Position numbers and translations under genes: made by a program. Below are positions 6,784 through 14,842 of a stretch of DNA of 42,137 nucleotides, one piece after another; within the stretch, counting starts at the first letter, position 1, and every line of letters begins with the position of its first letter. Under the pieces are notes generated by a model. That model saw only the letters and a program-made list of their open reading frames with translations. It had not been told where the DNA came from and did no database searches. The stretch lies in IMG/VR virus record IMGVR_UViG_3300033183_000690, positions 1 to 42,137 of that record, one strand, 5' to 3'. Source of the stretch: a virus.

Positions 6784-8463
6784 ATGGCCGTCAGAAACCA
6801 CGAAGAAAGCACCTTCATCCGTCATGAGCCTTGTGATGCTTGTGGCAGCTCAGATGCCAATTCCTACTGGTCTGACGGGCATAGGTACTGCCATTCCTGC
6901 CTGAAGTACACCCCACCAGAAGAAGGAGATGCAGTGACACAGACTAAACAACAACACCATCACAATACTAATCTTCTGCAAGGTAACCCTAAAGCAATAC
7001 CTGCTAGGGGTCTCACAGAAGAAGACTGTCGGAAGTTTGGCTACCACATCGGCAAGAAAGCCAATGGTGAGCCAGTTCAGATAGCACAATACAGAAACAA
7101 GAATGGCAAGATTGTCGCCCAGAAGATAAGGGGGCGAGATAAGTCATTCTCGATGATAGGTAACAGCAAGGACATCACACTGTTCGGAAGTCATCTCTGG
7201 AGCAATGGTAAGAAGCTTTGCATCACTGAAGGCGAGATAGACGCTATCAGCCTGTCTAAAGTGTTTGGCCATAAGTACGCAGTGGTGTCTTTGCCATCAG
7301 GCGCACAGTCTGCTGTCAGAGCAATCAAAGCAAACTTTGAATACCTTAACGGCTTCAGAGACATCATCATCTGTACAGACATGGACAGGGCAGGGCGTGA
7401 AGCGGCTCAGGCAATAGCTGAGATACTTCCAGTAGGCAAAGCGTTCATCGCTACTCTACCTGCTAAAGATGCCAATGAAGCACTCATGCAAGGTAAGACC
7501 AATGATTTGATTCAGGCGGTCTACCAAGCAAAACCATACAGACCAGATGGCATAAAGACAGCCTCTGACTACAGAGACACAATTACTGTAGATGAGGAAG
7601 CTAGTGCTATCACATGGCCGTACAGCCAGCTTAATAGCGTTCTGAGAGGTCTTAGACGCTCAGAGCTTTGTGCAGTGATAGCAGGGAGCGGAACAGGAAA
7701 GTCCACCTTCTGTAAAGAGGTCATTCATCACCTGTTGATGTCTGGCCAGAAGGTTGGTGTGCTTGCTCTGGAAGAAAGCAATAAGAGAACACTCTTAGGG
7801 CTGACAGGCATCCACATGTCTAAGAACCTGCTGGTTGATAGGCAGGATGTAACTGACGATGAGATACTCCGAGCATTTGATGACCTGTTCACAGATAGAA
7901 CCTGTGTACTGTTTGACAGCTTTGGCTCTAACGACATCGACACCATCATCCAGCGCATACAGCACATGGTTCGTAGTCATGGGTGCAAATACATCATCCT
8001 TGACCATCTGAGTATCCTTGTCAGTGCCACTGAAGGCGATGAGAGAAGGATGCTAGATGCCGCCTGTACCAAATTCAGAACACTGGTACAGGAGTTGGAC
8101 ATAGGCATGATAATGGTGTCTCACCTCAGCAGACCATCTGGTGACAGAGGTCATGAAGCTGGAGCAGCTGTGCGTTTGAACAGCATTAGAGGCTCTCATG
8201 CTCTGGCTCAACTAAGTGATGCTTGCATAGCGTTACAGGTAGACCCAGACGAGCCTGACAGCGACATCAGACACTTAAGAATACTGAAGAATCGATACAC
8301 TGGCGAGACTGGTGATGCAGGTACTTTGGTTTACGACAGGGAGACAGGACGGCTTCTAGAAGAAGAACTGTCACACCTACTTCACGAAACCCTAGAACAA
8401 GGAGACCCAGAAGATGAAGAACAAGACATCACAACTGGAAGCAATACTGAACCATCTGCTTGA
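6784..8463 (+). CDS. T7 gp4-like primase-helicase
   Basis: A 559-residue bifunctional replication protein, close to T7 gp4 (566). The N-terminal primase zinc motif has C17, C20, C36 and C39. The TOPRIM primase domain shows ITEGE at 147-151 and D199-M-D201. The DnaB-type helicase domain has Walker A GSGTGKST (K306), Walker B IILDHL (D407) and the later motif RGSHALAQLSD. The C-terminus is acidic, as in T7, where it docks the polymerase. AAGGAGGAG precedes the ATG. A second in-frame start, GTG at 6934 with perfectly placed AAGGAG, would give a form lacking the zinc domain. The gene is flanked by two helix-turn-helix paralogues. Confidence 0.96.
   Translation: MAVRNHEESTFIRHEPCDACGSSDANSYWSDGHRYCHSCLKYTPPEEGDAVTQTKQQHHHNTNLLQGNPKAIPARGLTEEDCRKFGYHIGKKANGEPVQIAQYRNKNGKIVAQKIRGRDKSFSMIGNSKDITLFGSHLWSNGKKLCITEGEIDAISLSKVFGHKYAVVSLPSGAQSAVRAIKANFEYLNGFRDIIICTDMDRAGREAAQAIAEILPVGKAFIATLPAKDANEALMQGKTNDLIQAVYQAKPYRPDGIKTASDYRDTITVDEEASAITWPYSQLNSVLRGLRRSELCAVIAGSGTGKSTFCKEVIHHLLMSGQKVGVLALEESNKRTLLGLTGIHMSKNLLVDRQDVTDDEILRAFDDLFTDRTCVLFDSFGSNDIDTIIQRIQHMVRSHGCKYIILDHLSILVSATEGDERRMLDAACTKFRTLVQELDIGMIMVSHLSRPSGDRGHEAGAAVRLNSIRGSHALAQLSDACIALQVDPDEPDSDIRHLRILKNRYTGETGDAGTLVYDRETGRLLEEELSHLLHETLEQGDPEDEEQDITTGSNTEPSA
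6923..6936 (+). promoter_or_regulatory. Internal ribosome binding site and GTG start for a helicase-only form
   Basis: AAGGAG at 6923-6928 is followed after 5 bases by an in-frame GTG at 6934 (codon 51), just after the zinc-binding motif. T7 gene 4 likewise makes gp4B from internal codon 64, which lacks the zinc domain. The predicted short product has 509 residues. The spacing is as good as that of annotated starts here. Confidence 0.6.
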
Positions 8464-8615
8464 TGGTCATTCAATCACACAGCTACAGGCACTAAAGAAC
8501 TTCGGTTGTCTACGCCTGTCAGCAATCAATCTACACCCTTCGCAAAGAAGGATACCCCATCACCACCACACTGGTTGGTGACAGCAAATACGCAAGATAC
8601 GCATTAGGTCGCTAA
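8414..8615 (+). pseudogene. Helix-turn-helix paralogue interrupted by a +1 frameshift
   Basis: Translation from the ATG at 8414 (AAGGAG 9 bases upstream) gives QLEAILNHLLDGHSITQLQA and KNFGCLRLSA, matching the helix-turn-helix protein at 6567, then drifts into unrelated sequence and stops at 8581. Reading in the +1 frame from about 8526 gives IYTLRKEGYPITTTLVGD and KYARYALGR, the expected second half, ending at a TAA at 8613-8615. Skipping one A near 8525, within GCAATCAATC, would restore one 66-residue protein. It is therefore a recent one-base disruption, a sequence error, or a programmed +1 shift. The short frame would give 55 residues. The 5' end overlaps the primase-helicase gene. Confidence 0.72.
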
Positions 8616-8630
8616 GAAGGAGACATACAC

Positions 8631-9044
8631 ATGCCAGAGATTAAAGACGAACAATTCGATTGGGTTGATGAGCTGGATTGGCCAGAGGAAGCAATGAGCT
8701 TTGAAGACTACCAAATGCAAGCGATGGAGTTTGCTTTCTACCCAGATACTGTTCTGTACCCAGCATTAGGGCTTTGCAGTGAAGCAGGTGAGGTAGCAGA
8801 CAAGCTAAAGAAATACTTTAGGGATGGTGAAGTAGATGAGGTCAAATGTCACGATGGCATGATGGAACTACCACTTAACCTAAGAATTGGCTTGGCCAAA
8901 GAATTAGGTGATGTGCTGTTCTACGTTACAGCGATTGCCACAGACATTGGCTACGACCTAGAAGAGATTGCGGCCATAAACATTGGCAAGCTTCAAGACC
9001 GAAAAGACCGTAATGTGCTGACAGGTTCAGGTGATTACAGATAA
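8631..9044 (+). CDS. MazG-like nucleotide pyrophosphohydrolase
   Basis: A 137-residue all-helical protein of the MazG/dUTPase-like NTP pyrophosphatase superfamily. The metal-binding motif is visible as LGLCSEAGEVADKLKK followed, after an insert, by KELGDVLFYVTAIATDIGYD, giving the E-x2-E ... E-x2-D pattern. The final AAINIGKLQDRKDR is also typical. Such phage enzymes hydrolyse dNTPs or (p)ppGpp-like nucleotides and are common in marine phages, where they may tune nucleotide pools; the substrate here cannot be read. AAGGAGA lies upstream of the ATG. Its stop overlaps the DNA polymerase start by one base (TAATG). Confidence 0.85.
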   Translation: MPEIKDEQFDWVDELDWPEEAMSFEDYQMQAMEFAFYPDTVLYPALGLCSEAGEVADKLKKYFRDGEVDEVKCHDGMMELPLNLRIGLAKELGDVLFYVTAIATDIGYDLEEIAAINIGKLQDRKDRNVLTGSGDYR

Positions 9045-10804
9045 TGCGCTTAGTCTGGGACGTTGAAACCAACGGCTTCCTAGACCAGCTTACAAAGATA
9101 CACTGTCTAGCAGTGTTAGATGTCGATAAGGATAAAGAGCCACGCATTTTTCATGGTGACACCTTAGAGACAGGCATCAAAATGTTGATGAAGGCGGATG
9201 AACTCATTGGCCACAACATCATCAACTTTGACATTCCAGCAATCAAGAAAGTTTACTCATGGTTCAGTACGGATGATGTACTGGTCACAGACACGCTTGT
9301 TCTGTCTAGGCTCATCCGCTCTGACCTGAGAAACGAAGACTACGCTAAGGGGTACACACACGAACAGCTACCACGAAAGCTTCATGGCTCACACAGTCTC
9401 AAAGCCTATGGCATGAGGCTAGGTGTCCATAAAGGTGAGTTCGGGGATGAAGGCTGGGAAGAGTGTACGCCTGAGATGCTGGAATACTGTAAGCAGGATG
9501 TAGCCGTTAACTACGCACTGTGGAAGCGACTTGCTCCACATGAGTGGTCACAAGAAGCGATAGCGTTTGAACATGACATCGCCAAGATTTGTAATGAGAT
9601 TGGTAATGCTGGTTGGACATTCGACATTGAGAAAGCACAAGCACTTCACGCTGAGTTGTCTTCACAGAAGATAGCCATCGAGCAAGAGCTTCAGGAGCTG
9701 TTCCCAGCGTGGACGATAGAGACAGAGTTCATTCCAAAGGTAAATAACAAGACCAGAGGGTATGAAAAGGGTGTCCCATTCATCAAGGAAGAAGTTGTCC
9801 ACTTCAACCCCAACAGCAGAAAACACATCGAGTTCTGTCTAAGGCGTAAATACAACTGGAAACCTAAAGAATTTACCTTCACTGGTGATGCTAAGGTTGA
9901 TGAAAGCGTCCTTAAGTGTCTGCCCTTCCCAGAGGCGCAGAAACTGGCACGTTCTTTCATGCTACAGAAGCGATTGGGGATGCTGTCTGATGGCAATGCC
10001 GCATGGCTTAAGTTAGTGGATGATGATGGTAAGATAAGACACACCATCAATTCACTAGGAACTGTCACAGGCAGGGCATCAAGCTTCGCACCAAACCTAC
10101 AGCAAGTACCAGCTACCAGAGCTGAATACGGCAAAGAGTGCAGGGAGCTGTTCACTGTGCCTGAAGGCTACAGTCTGGTCGGTGCTGACCTTAGTGGCAT
10201 TGAACTGAGATGCCTCGCCCACTTCCTACAAGATGGGGGTAAGTACGCTGACATCATCTTGCAAGGTGACATTCACCAAGCTAACGCAGATGCCGCTGGC
10301 ATCAGCAGAGATGAAGCCAAGACCATGATTTACGCACTTTGCTATTCAGCAGGTGACGCACGTTTAGGTCAGATTCTAGGCAAAGGGGCAGCCGAAGGCA
10401 GGAAGCTAAGAGATAACTTCTTCAAGGCTAATCCTGCATTTCCAAAGCTACTGAAGCAGTTGAAGCGTGTGGTTGAGAGTAGGGGGCATCTCTTCGGTCT
10501 TGATGGAAGATGTTTACATGTGAGAGGTCACGCACACCTCAACGTGTTGCTCCAATCAGCTGGCGCACTAATCGCAAAGAAGTGGGTGCAACTCATCCAC
10601 AACGAAATCAAACAACAACAGCTAGACGCAACCATCATAGCGTGGGTTCACGATGAGGTGCAGATAGCGGCAAAACCAGAGGAGGCAGAGCATGTCGGTT
10701 TACTCGCTAGACGAATGGCGACGGAAGCAGGGAAACACTTCTCGTTCAAAATCCCAATCGAAGCAGAACACACCATCGGACGCACATGGGCAGACACCCA
10801 CTGA
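9044..10804 (+). CDS. Family A DNA polymerase, T7 gp5-like
   Basis: A 586-residue replicative polymerase with both expected domains. The N-terminal 3'-5' exonuclease starts at once with D6-x-E8 (VWDVETNG), followed by HNIINFD and YCKQD. The polymerase domain has motif A VGADLSGIELR (D382), motif B RDEAKTMIYALCYSAGD and motif C VHDEV (D537, E538). It is about 120 residues shorter than T7 gp5 (704), so the region equivalent to the T7 thioredoxin-binding insert may be reduced or absent; I did not align it residue by residue. The start overlaps the MazG-like gene. The 3' end overlaps the next gene by 113 bases. Confidence 0.96.
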   Translation: MRLVWDVETNGFLDQLTKIHCLAVLDVDKDKEPRIFHGDTLETGIKMLMKADELIGHNIINFDIPAIKKVYSWFSTDDVLVTDTLVLSRLIRSDLRNEDYAKGYTHEQLPRKLHGSHSLKAYGMRLGVHKGEFGDEGWEECTPEMLEYCKQDVAVNYALWKRLAPHEWSQEAIAFEHDIAKICNEIGNAGWTFDIEKAQALHAELSSQKIAIEQELQELFPAWTIETEFIPKVNNKTRGYEKGVPFIKEEVVHFNPNSRKHIEFCLRRKYNWKPKEFTFTGDAKVDESVLKCLPFPEAQKLARSFMLQKRLGMLSDGNAAWLKLVDDDGKIRHTINSLGTVTGRASSFAPNLQQVPATRAEYGKECRELFTVPEGYSLVGADLSGIELRCLAHFLQDGGKYADIILQGDIHQANADAAGISRDEAKTMIYALCYSAGDARLGQILGKGAAEGRKLRDNFFKANPAFPKLLKQLKRVVESRGHLFGLDGRCLHVRGHAHLNVLLQSAGALIAKKWVQLIHNEIKQQQLDATIIAWVHDEVQIAAKPEEAEHVGLLARRMATEAGKHFSFKIPIEAEHTIGRTWADTH

Positions 10805-11036
10805 TGCAGAGATGGATGGCTTGAAGGCAATCCTAATGCTTCTGACAATAGCCAGAATGAAGCCCTTCACGACCAAAAGTACACTGGCACGAGATGCCGC
10901 TACAGAGATAGCTCTGTGTGCGATTGAAGGGTTACTTACTACCAAATTAAACGACACCACCTACAGCAATGTATGGATGGTTACACAGCAAGGATTGGAT
11001 TACATAGAGGAGTTCGAAGATGTTTTTAGCACTTGA
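10692..11036 (+). CDS. Hypothetical protein with long overlap into DNA polymerase
   Basis: A 114-residue protein of unknown function. The first 113 bases lie inside the DNA polymerase gene in another frame. The start is supported by AGAGGAGG about 6 bases upstream. The overlapped part encodes a polar, low-complexity N-terminus (KQGNTSRSKSQSKQN). The unique part is a helical domain with DGLKAILMLLTIARM and AATEIALCAIEGLL, ending in an acidic segment. Its stop overlaps the exonuclease gene by 17 bases. It sits in the replisome block, so a role in replication is likely by context only. Confidence 0.75.
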   Translation: MSVYSLDEWRRKQGNTSRSKSQSKQNTPSDAHGQTPTDAEMDGLKAILMLLTIARMKPFTTKSTLARDAATEIALCAIEGLLTTKLNDTTYSNVWMVTQQGLDYIEEFEDVFST

Positions 11037-11751
11037 TACGGACATTCTTGCGTACAAGGCGGCATCTTCTGCTGAGATGGAGATAGACTGGGGTGACGAC
11101 ATTTGGTCACTTCAGTCTGACCTCAAAGACGCAAAGCTGTCATTCAAGACGCAAGTGGATGTCATAAGAGAAAGAACAGGGGTGTCTGAGTTCGTCTGCT
11201 GTCTATCGGACAGTGGCGAAAACAACTTCAGAAAGAAGGTCTACCCCGACTACAAATCAAACCGAAAGAAAACACGCAAGCCTGTCGGGTACAAAGCTTT
11301 AGTTCAATGGATTGAAGATACATACCTGACACTTAAGAAGGCTACACTTGAAGCAGATGATGTCATGGGCATCATAGCAACCAAGCCAGAGAATGAAGGT
11401 AAGTGCATCATCGTTAGTGATGATAAGGACATGAAAACCATTCCATGTCAGCTTTATCAACCAACCAATGATGAAGCCCTGACACTTACAGAACAGGAAG
11501 CCGACAAATACTTCCTAATGCAGACACTGACTGGCGACACCACAGATGGATACAAGGGTCTGGCTGGCATAGGTCCTAAGAAAGCGGAAGCAATCTTAGG
11601 TTCACGACCAGCGTGGTCAGTAGTGGAACAAGCATACATTAAGGCTGGATTAACCAGAGACGATGCCATCCAACAGGCACGTCTAGCGAGAATACTACGC
11701 TGGACTGACTGGGATGAAGATAAAGGAGAAGTAAAACTGTGGACACCATAA
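11020..11751 (+). CDS. 5'-3' exonuclease, T7 gp6-like (FEN/PIN family)
   Basis: A 243-residue flap-endonuclease-type nuclease, expected to remove RNA primers and degrade duplex DNA 5' to 3'. The N-terminal PIN core starts LALDTDILAYKAA with a metal-binding aspartate, followed by NFRKKVYPDYKSNRK, LEADDVMG and VSDDKDMK. The helix-hairpin-helix DNA-binding element is TTDGYKGLAGIGPKKAEAIL. This arrangement is that of T7 gp6 and the polymerase I 5' nuclease. GAGGAG precedes the ATG. The gene overlaps both neighbours (17 bases upstream, 13 downstream). Confidence 0.93.
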   Translation: MFLALDTDILAYKAASSAEMEIDWGDDIWSLQSDLKDAKLSFKTQVDVIRERTGVSEFVCCLSDSGENNFRKKVYPDYKSNRKKTRKPVGYKALVQWIEDTYLTLKKATLEADDVMGIIATKPENEGKCIIVSDDKDMKTIPCQLYQPTNDEALTLTEQEADKYFLMQTLTGDTTDGYKGLAGIGPKKAEAILGSRPAWSVVEQAYIKAGLTRDDAIQQARLARILRWTDWDEDKGEVKLWTP

Positions 11752-12185
11752 CCCCAGAACAACAGGAACTGTCCAGATTACACGATGTGATGGTTCTGAA
11801 GAAGAATAGTTACTACGCAGTCAAGGAAGACGGTAAAGCAAAGACTAAGGCACTCAGGGAATACCTCAAGGCACAGTCTGCTTACGAAGAGCTTCGTGTG
11901 CAGTTGGCTCGAAAGTCAAAGATACACGAGCATCATGACCCAGACGGTGAGATTGTAGTTCTCAAGAAAGAAGACATGGTGGAGCAACCACCACACTACA
12001 ATCAAGGTGAGATTGAGTGCATAGACGCAATCAAATCTGCCGCAGGTGAGCATTTTGTCTACCACTGTACCAGTACAGCCATGAAGTACCTTTGGCGTTG
12101 GGATAGCAAGGCTGCCCCAGCCGAAGACCTCAAGAAAGCTAGATGGTACATAGATAAAGCCATCGCAGAGATTGAGGATGCTTAG
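11739..12185 (+). CDS. DUF3310 / T7 gp1.7-like putative nucleotide kinase
   Basis: A 148-residue protein read from a GTG at 11739, with AAGGAG 10 bases upstream inside the exonuclease gene. The C-terminal 65 residues are a DUF3310 domain with its hallmark pattern PPHYNQGEIECIDAI, then AMKYLWRW, then DLKKARWYIDKAI. T7 gp1.7, a dTMP/dGMP kinase, belongs to this domain family, so nucleotide phosphorylation is plausible but not shown. The N-terminal 75 residues are helical and charged (a coiled-coil-like linker). Its stop lies inside the start of the methyltransferase gene. Confidence 0.85.
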   Translation: MDTITPEQQELSRLHDVMVLKKNSYYAVKEDGKAKTKALREYLKAQSAYEELRVQLARKSKIHEHHDPDGEIVVLKKEDMVEQPPHYNQGEIECIDAIKSAAGEHFVYHCTSTAMKYLWRWDSKAAPAEDLKKARWYIDKAIAEIEDA

Positions 12186-13050
12186 GCATGTTGACCTATG
12201 CAGTGGCATAGGAGGATTTGCACTAGGGTTTGAGTGGGCTGGGTTATCTCAGCCCATTCTCTTTTGTGACACAGAAGCTTGGTGCAGAAAGATACTGAAA
12301 CAGCATTGGCCAGATGTGCCAATCACAGAAGATGTAAAGGAATTAGCGAATGAACCAGACGGAGTGCCAGACTGTGACATCATCACAGCAGGATACCCCT
12401 GTCAGCCCTTCAGTGTCGCTGGGAAGCAAGAAGGCACAAAAGATGACCGCCACATCTGGCCGTACATTAGCCAAATTGTTGCACACAAAAGACCCACTTG
12501 GGTTGTTCTCGAAAATGTTTATGGCCACATCGCACTGGGTCTCGACCAAGTGCTATTTGACTTGGAAGCCGAAGGTTACACCTCAAGGACGTTTGTTGTG
12601 CCAGCTTGCGGTGTCAATGCCCCCCACAGAAGAGATAGACTCTTCGTTATGGGCTACACCGACCTTCTGGGCAACCCCAGCGGCGGCAGACTGCGAGGGG
12701 TCGACAGGCGGAGGGCAGGGCAGAAGCCTTCGGACGGATGTTCGGATGTGGCCGACACCAACCCATCGGGACTACAAGGGGATGTCAGGCAAGGGCAGAC
12801 AGGAACGCAAGGGCAATCCAACAGACACGCTTCCGAACGCAGTGAAGGGGTCACTGAACCCCGATTGGGTGGAATGGTTGATGGGCTATCCGTATGGATG
12901 GACGAACCTGAAGACATCCCAAGAGTAGCTACAGGTGTTCCTGACAGAACCCACAGAATAAAGGGACTAGGCAATGCCATAGTACCCCAAATCGCATTAC
13001 AAATCGGACTAAGCATTAAAGCAGTCGAAGACAAGAAGGCTGAGGTTTGA
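12178..13050 (+). CDS. C5-cytosine DNA methyltransferase (Dcm-like)
   Basis: A 290-residue DNA (cytosine-5) methyltransferase. Motif I is DLCSGIGGFALGFEWAG, motif IV AGYPCQPFSVAGK with the catalytic cysteine, motif VI VLENV, motif VIII PHRRDRLFVMGY, and motifs IX-X near HRIKGLGNAIVPQIAL. No restriction enzyme gene lies next to it, so it is probably an orphan phage methylase that protects phage DNA or alters host marks. The ATG at 12178 is preferred over a TTG two codons earlier; its ribosome site is weak, and it overlaps DUF3310 by 8 bases. The target-recognition region (about residues 165-260) is polar and low in complexity. The same bases encode a second, homologous-looking protein in another frame at 12350-12928. 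Confidence 0.93.
   Translation: MLRHVDLCSGIGGFALGFEWAGLSQPILFCDTEAWCRKILKQHWPDVPITEDVKELANEPDGVPDCDIITAGYPCQPFSVAGKQEGTKDDRHIWPYISQIVAHKRPTWVVLENVYGHIALGLDQVLFDLEAEGYTSRTFVVPACGVNAPHRRDRLFVMGYTDLLGNPSGGRLRGVDRRRAGQKPSDGCSDVADTNPSGLQGDVRQGQTGTQGQSNRHASERSEGVTEPRLGGMVDGLSVWMDEPEDIPRVATGVPDRTHRIKGLGNAIVPQIALQIGLSIKAVEDKKAEV
12350..12928 (+). CDS. Gene nested in the methyltransferase, +1 frame (WPTPT...VEWLMG family)
   Basis: A 192-codon ORF lying wholly inside the methyltransferase gene. Its translation is not random: CYLTWKPKVTPQGRLL, then SLWATPTFWATP, MWPTPTHRDYKG and LNPDWVEWLMGYPYGWT. I recognise these from a phage protein family, often annotated as hypothetical or methyltransferase-associated, with repeated WPTP-type motifs and a terminal VEWLMGFP signature. 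The ATG has AAAGGA 8 bases upstream. Both frames look constrained: bases 12749-12781 read VADTNPSGLQG in one and WPTPTHRDYKG in the other. Function unknown. The alternative is a former C-terminal part shifted out of frame, but the methyltransferase keeps its own conserved C-terminus. Confidence 0.65.
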   Translation: MNQTECQTVTSSQQDTPVSPSVSLGSKKAQKMTATSGRTLAKLLHTKDPLGLFSKMFMATSHWVSTKCYLTWKPKVTPQGRLLCQLAVSMPPTEEIDSSLWATPTFWATPAAADCEGSTGGGQGRSLRTDVRMWPTPTHRDYKGMSGKGRQERKGNPTDTLPNAVKGSLNPDWVEWLMGYPYGWTNLKTSQE

Positions 13051-13070
13051 CGACCTCAGTCTTTTTTTTT
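13040..13070 (+). terminator. Rho-independent terminator after the replication module
   Basis: CTGAGGT pairs with ACCTCAG (7 bp, loop TTGACG), followed by TC and nine T residues. It overlaps the methyltransferase stop codon and ends the middle transcription unit. Confidence 0.92.
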
Positions 13071-13072
13071 CT

Positions 13073-13100
13073 TTGACTCATGTTCTGCTTTTGTTCTAAT
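13073..13100 (+). promoter_or_regulatory. Possible host sigma70-type promoter for the ribonucleotide reductase
   Basis: TTGACT (13073-13078) and TCTAAT (13095-13100) are separated by 16 bases, directly between the terminator and the reductase start at 13124. No copy of the phage promoter motif is present here. The reductase may therefore be expressed by host RNA polymerase as its own unit. Confidence 0.45.
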
Positions 13101-13123
13101 CTAACTTTCTACGGAGAAAACAC

Positions 13124-14842
13124 ATGAACATGATAAAAAACACGCCTGATTTCGGGCCACAGATGCGCTTGTCCGAAGAGATAGACGCAATCAAATACAG
13201 ACAACAAGGCGAAGACTTTGATTCAAAGTGTGTACGCATAGCAGATGCACTCAAAGACAGCCCCAACCACTTCGAAGCATTAAAGGCAATACTGAGACAG
13301 CAGAGGTTCTTACCTGCTGGGCGTGTGCAGAACGCAATGGGGTCAACACGAGAAACCACAGCATACAACTGCTTTGTCAGCGGTGTGGTGGAAGATAGCA
13401 TGGAAAGCATCATGGGTAAGGCTACTGAAGCTGCCGAAACAATGCGAAGAGGTGGGGGCATTGGCTTCGACTTCAGTCGCATCCGACCTCGTGGTGACAG
13501 GATTAAGTCACTGGACAGTAAAGCGTCAGGACCTGTCAGCTTCATGCAAATCTTTGATGCTGTGTGTCAGACGATTGCATCCAGTGGTCATAGACGTGGC
13601 GCACAGATGGGTGTCTTACGCATCGACCATCCAGACATTGAGACATTCATCACAGCCAAACACAACAGTGATAAGCTAACAGGGTTCAACATCTCCGTTG
13701 GTGTTACAGACCAGTTCATGAAGTGTTTAGAGCAAGGTAAGCCATTCCCATTGGTGCATGATGGTGAAATCTACAAGGAGATAGACCCACAAGCACTGTG
13801 GGACATGATTAACCGTGAAACATGGGACTATGCAGAGCCGGGCGTTCTGTTCATCGACAGAATCAACGAGATGAACAACCTGCATTACTGCGAAACCATC
13901 GAGGCTACAAATCCCTGTGGTGAACAACCACTACCACCTTACGGTGCTTGCTTGCTCGGTAGCTTTAACCTCACCAAATACATTGATGTTGATAACCATG
14001 CGTTCCTGTACGACATGTTCCAAGATGACATTCGTGTAGTGGTTAGGGCGATGGACAATGTGATTGATAGAACCATCTACCCACTTCCACAGCAAGAGAA
14101 GGAAGCTAAAGCTAAGAGACGCATGGGCTTAGGTGTCACTGGTCTAGCTAATGCCGCTGAGATGGTTGGGATGCCTTACGCTTCTGACGAGTTCATGGGC
14201 TTCACTGAGATGGTGTTGTCTACCTTGAGAGATGAAGCATACAGTGCATCAAGTGATTTAGCCCAAGAGAAGGGCAGCTTCCCTCTGTACGAATGGGACA
14301 AGTACATGGAAAGTAACTTCATCAAGACACTACCAGAATGGCTACAGCAGAAGATTGAGACACAGGGGATGCGTAACAGCCACCTGACATCAATCGCTCC
14401 TACAGGCACAATCAGCCTTACAGCAGATAATGTGTCTTCTGGCATTGAGCCACCATTCATGCACTTTTTTGAACGCACCATACAGGGTTTTGATGGTGCA
14501 TCAGTAGAACGAGTAGAGGACTACGCTTACAGCCGTGGTGTCAAAGGTCGCACAGCTAACGAGATTAGCGCACAGGAACACCTAGCGGTCTTGGCACTGG
14601 CACAGAAGTTTGTCGATAGTGCAGTAAGTAAGACATGTAATGTGGGTGACCATGTGACCTACGATGAGTTTAAGCAGTTGTACTTCGATGCGTGGAAAAT
14701 GGGCTGTAAGGGCATCACGACCTTCAGAGCCGCTGGTAAACGCTACGGCATCCTCAATGAAGCAAACAACGACAACGCCACTGAAGGCAATGCTGAAGCT
14801 TGCTACATAGACCCAGAGACAGGACAAAGGAGCTGTGAGTAA
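13124..14842 (+). CDS. nrdJ: Class II (adenosylcobalamin-dependent) ribonucleotide reductase
   Basis: A 572-residue ribonucleotide reductase making deoxyribonucleotides for phage replication. Class II identity is inferred from the single-gene layout without an NrdB partner, the absence of an N-terminal ATP-cone, and sequence such as NCFVSG, the active-site segment ATNPCGEQPLPPYGACLLGS, PTGTISLTADNVSSGIEP and a C-terminal redox pair in ACYIDPETGQRSCE. Class II enzymes need vitamin B12, so the host must make or import it. They are frequent in marine phages. GGAGAA precedes the ATG. The gene forms a unit with the zinc-ribbon gene, closed by terminators on both sides. Confidence 0.94.
   Translation: MNMIKNTPDFGPQMRLSEEIDAIKYRQQGEDFDSKCVRIADALKDSPNHFEALKAILRQQRFLPAGRVQNAMGSTRETTAYNCFVSGVVEDSMESIMGKATEAAETMRRGGGIGFDFSRIRPRGDRIKSLDSKASGPVSFMQIFDAVCQTIASSGHRRGAQMGVLRIDHPDIETFITAKHNSDKLTGFNISVGVTDQFMKCLEQGKPFPLVHDGEIYKEIDPQALWDMINRETWDYAEPGVLFIDRINEMNNLHYCETIEATNPCGEQPLPPYGACLLGSFNLTKYIDVDNHAFLYDMFQDDIRVVVRAMDNVIDRTIYPLPQQEKEAKAKRRMGLGVTGLANAAEMVGMPYASDEFMGFTEMVLSTLRDEAYSASSDLAQEKGSFPLYEWDKYMESNFIKTLPEWLQQKIETQGMRNSHLTSIAPTGTISLTADNVSSGIEPPFMHFFERTIQGFDGASVERVEDYAYSRGVKGRTANEISAQEHLAVLALAQKFVDSAVSKTCNVGDHVTYDEFKQLYFDAWKMGCKGITTFRAAGKRYGILNEANNDNATEGNAEACYIDPETGQRSCE

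Noticed and set aside
12654-13034. Minus-strand ORF opposite the methyltransferase
   Set aside because: No ribosome site and no family resemblance; the two plus-strand frames already explain the unusual openness of this region.
12178-13050. Restriction-modification system
   Set aside because: The methyltransferase has no restriction endonuclease neighbour; the nested ORF does not resemble a nuclease.
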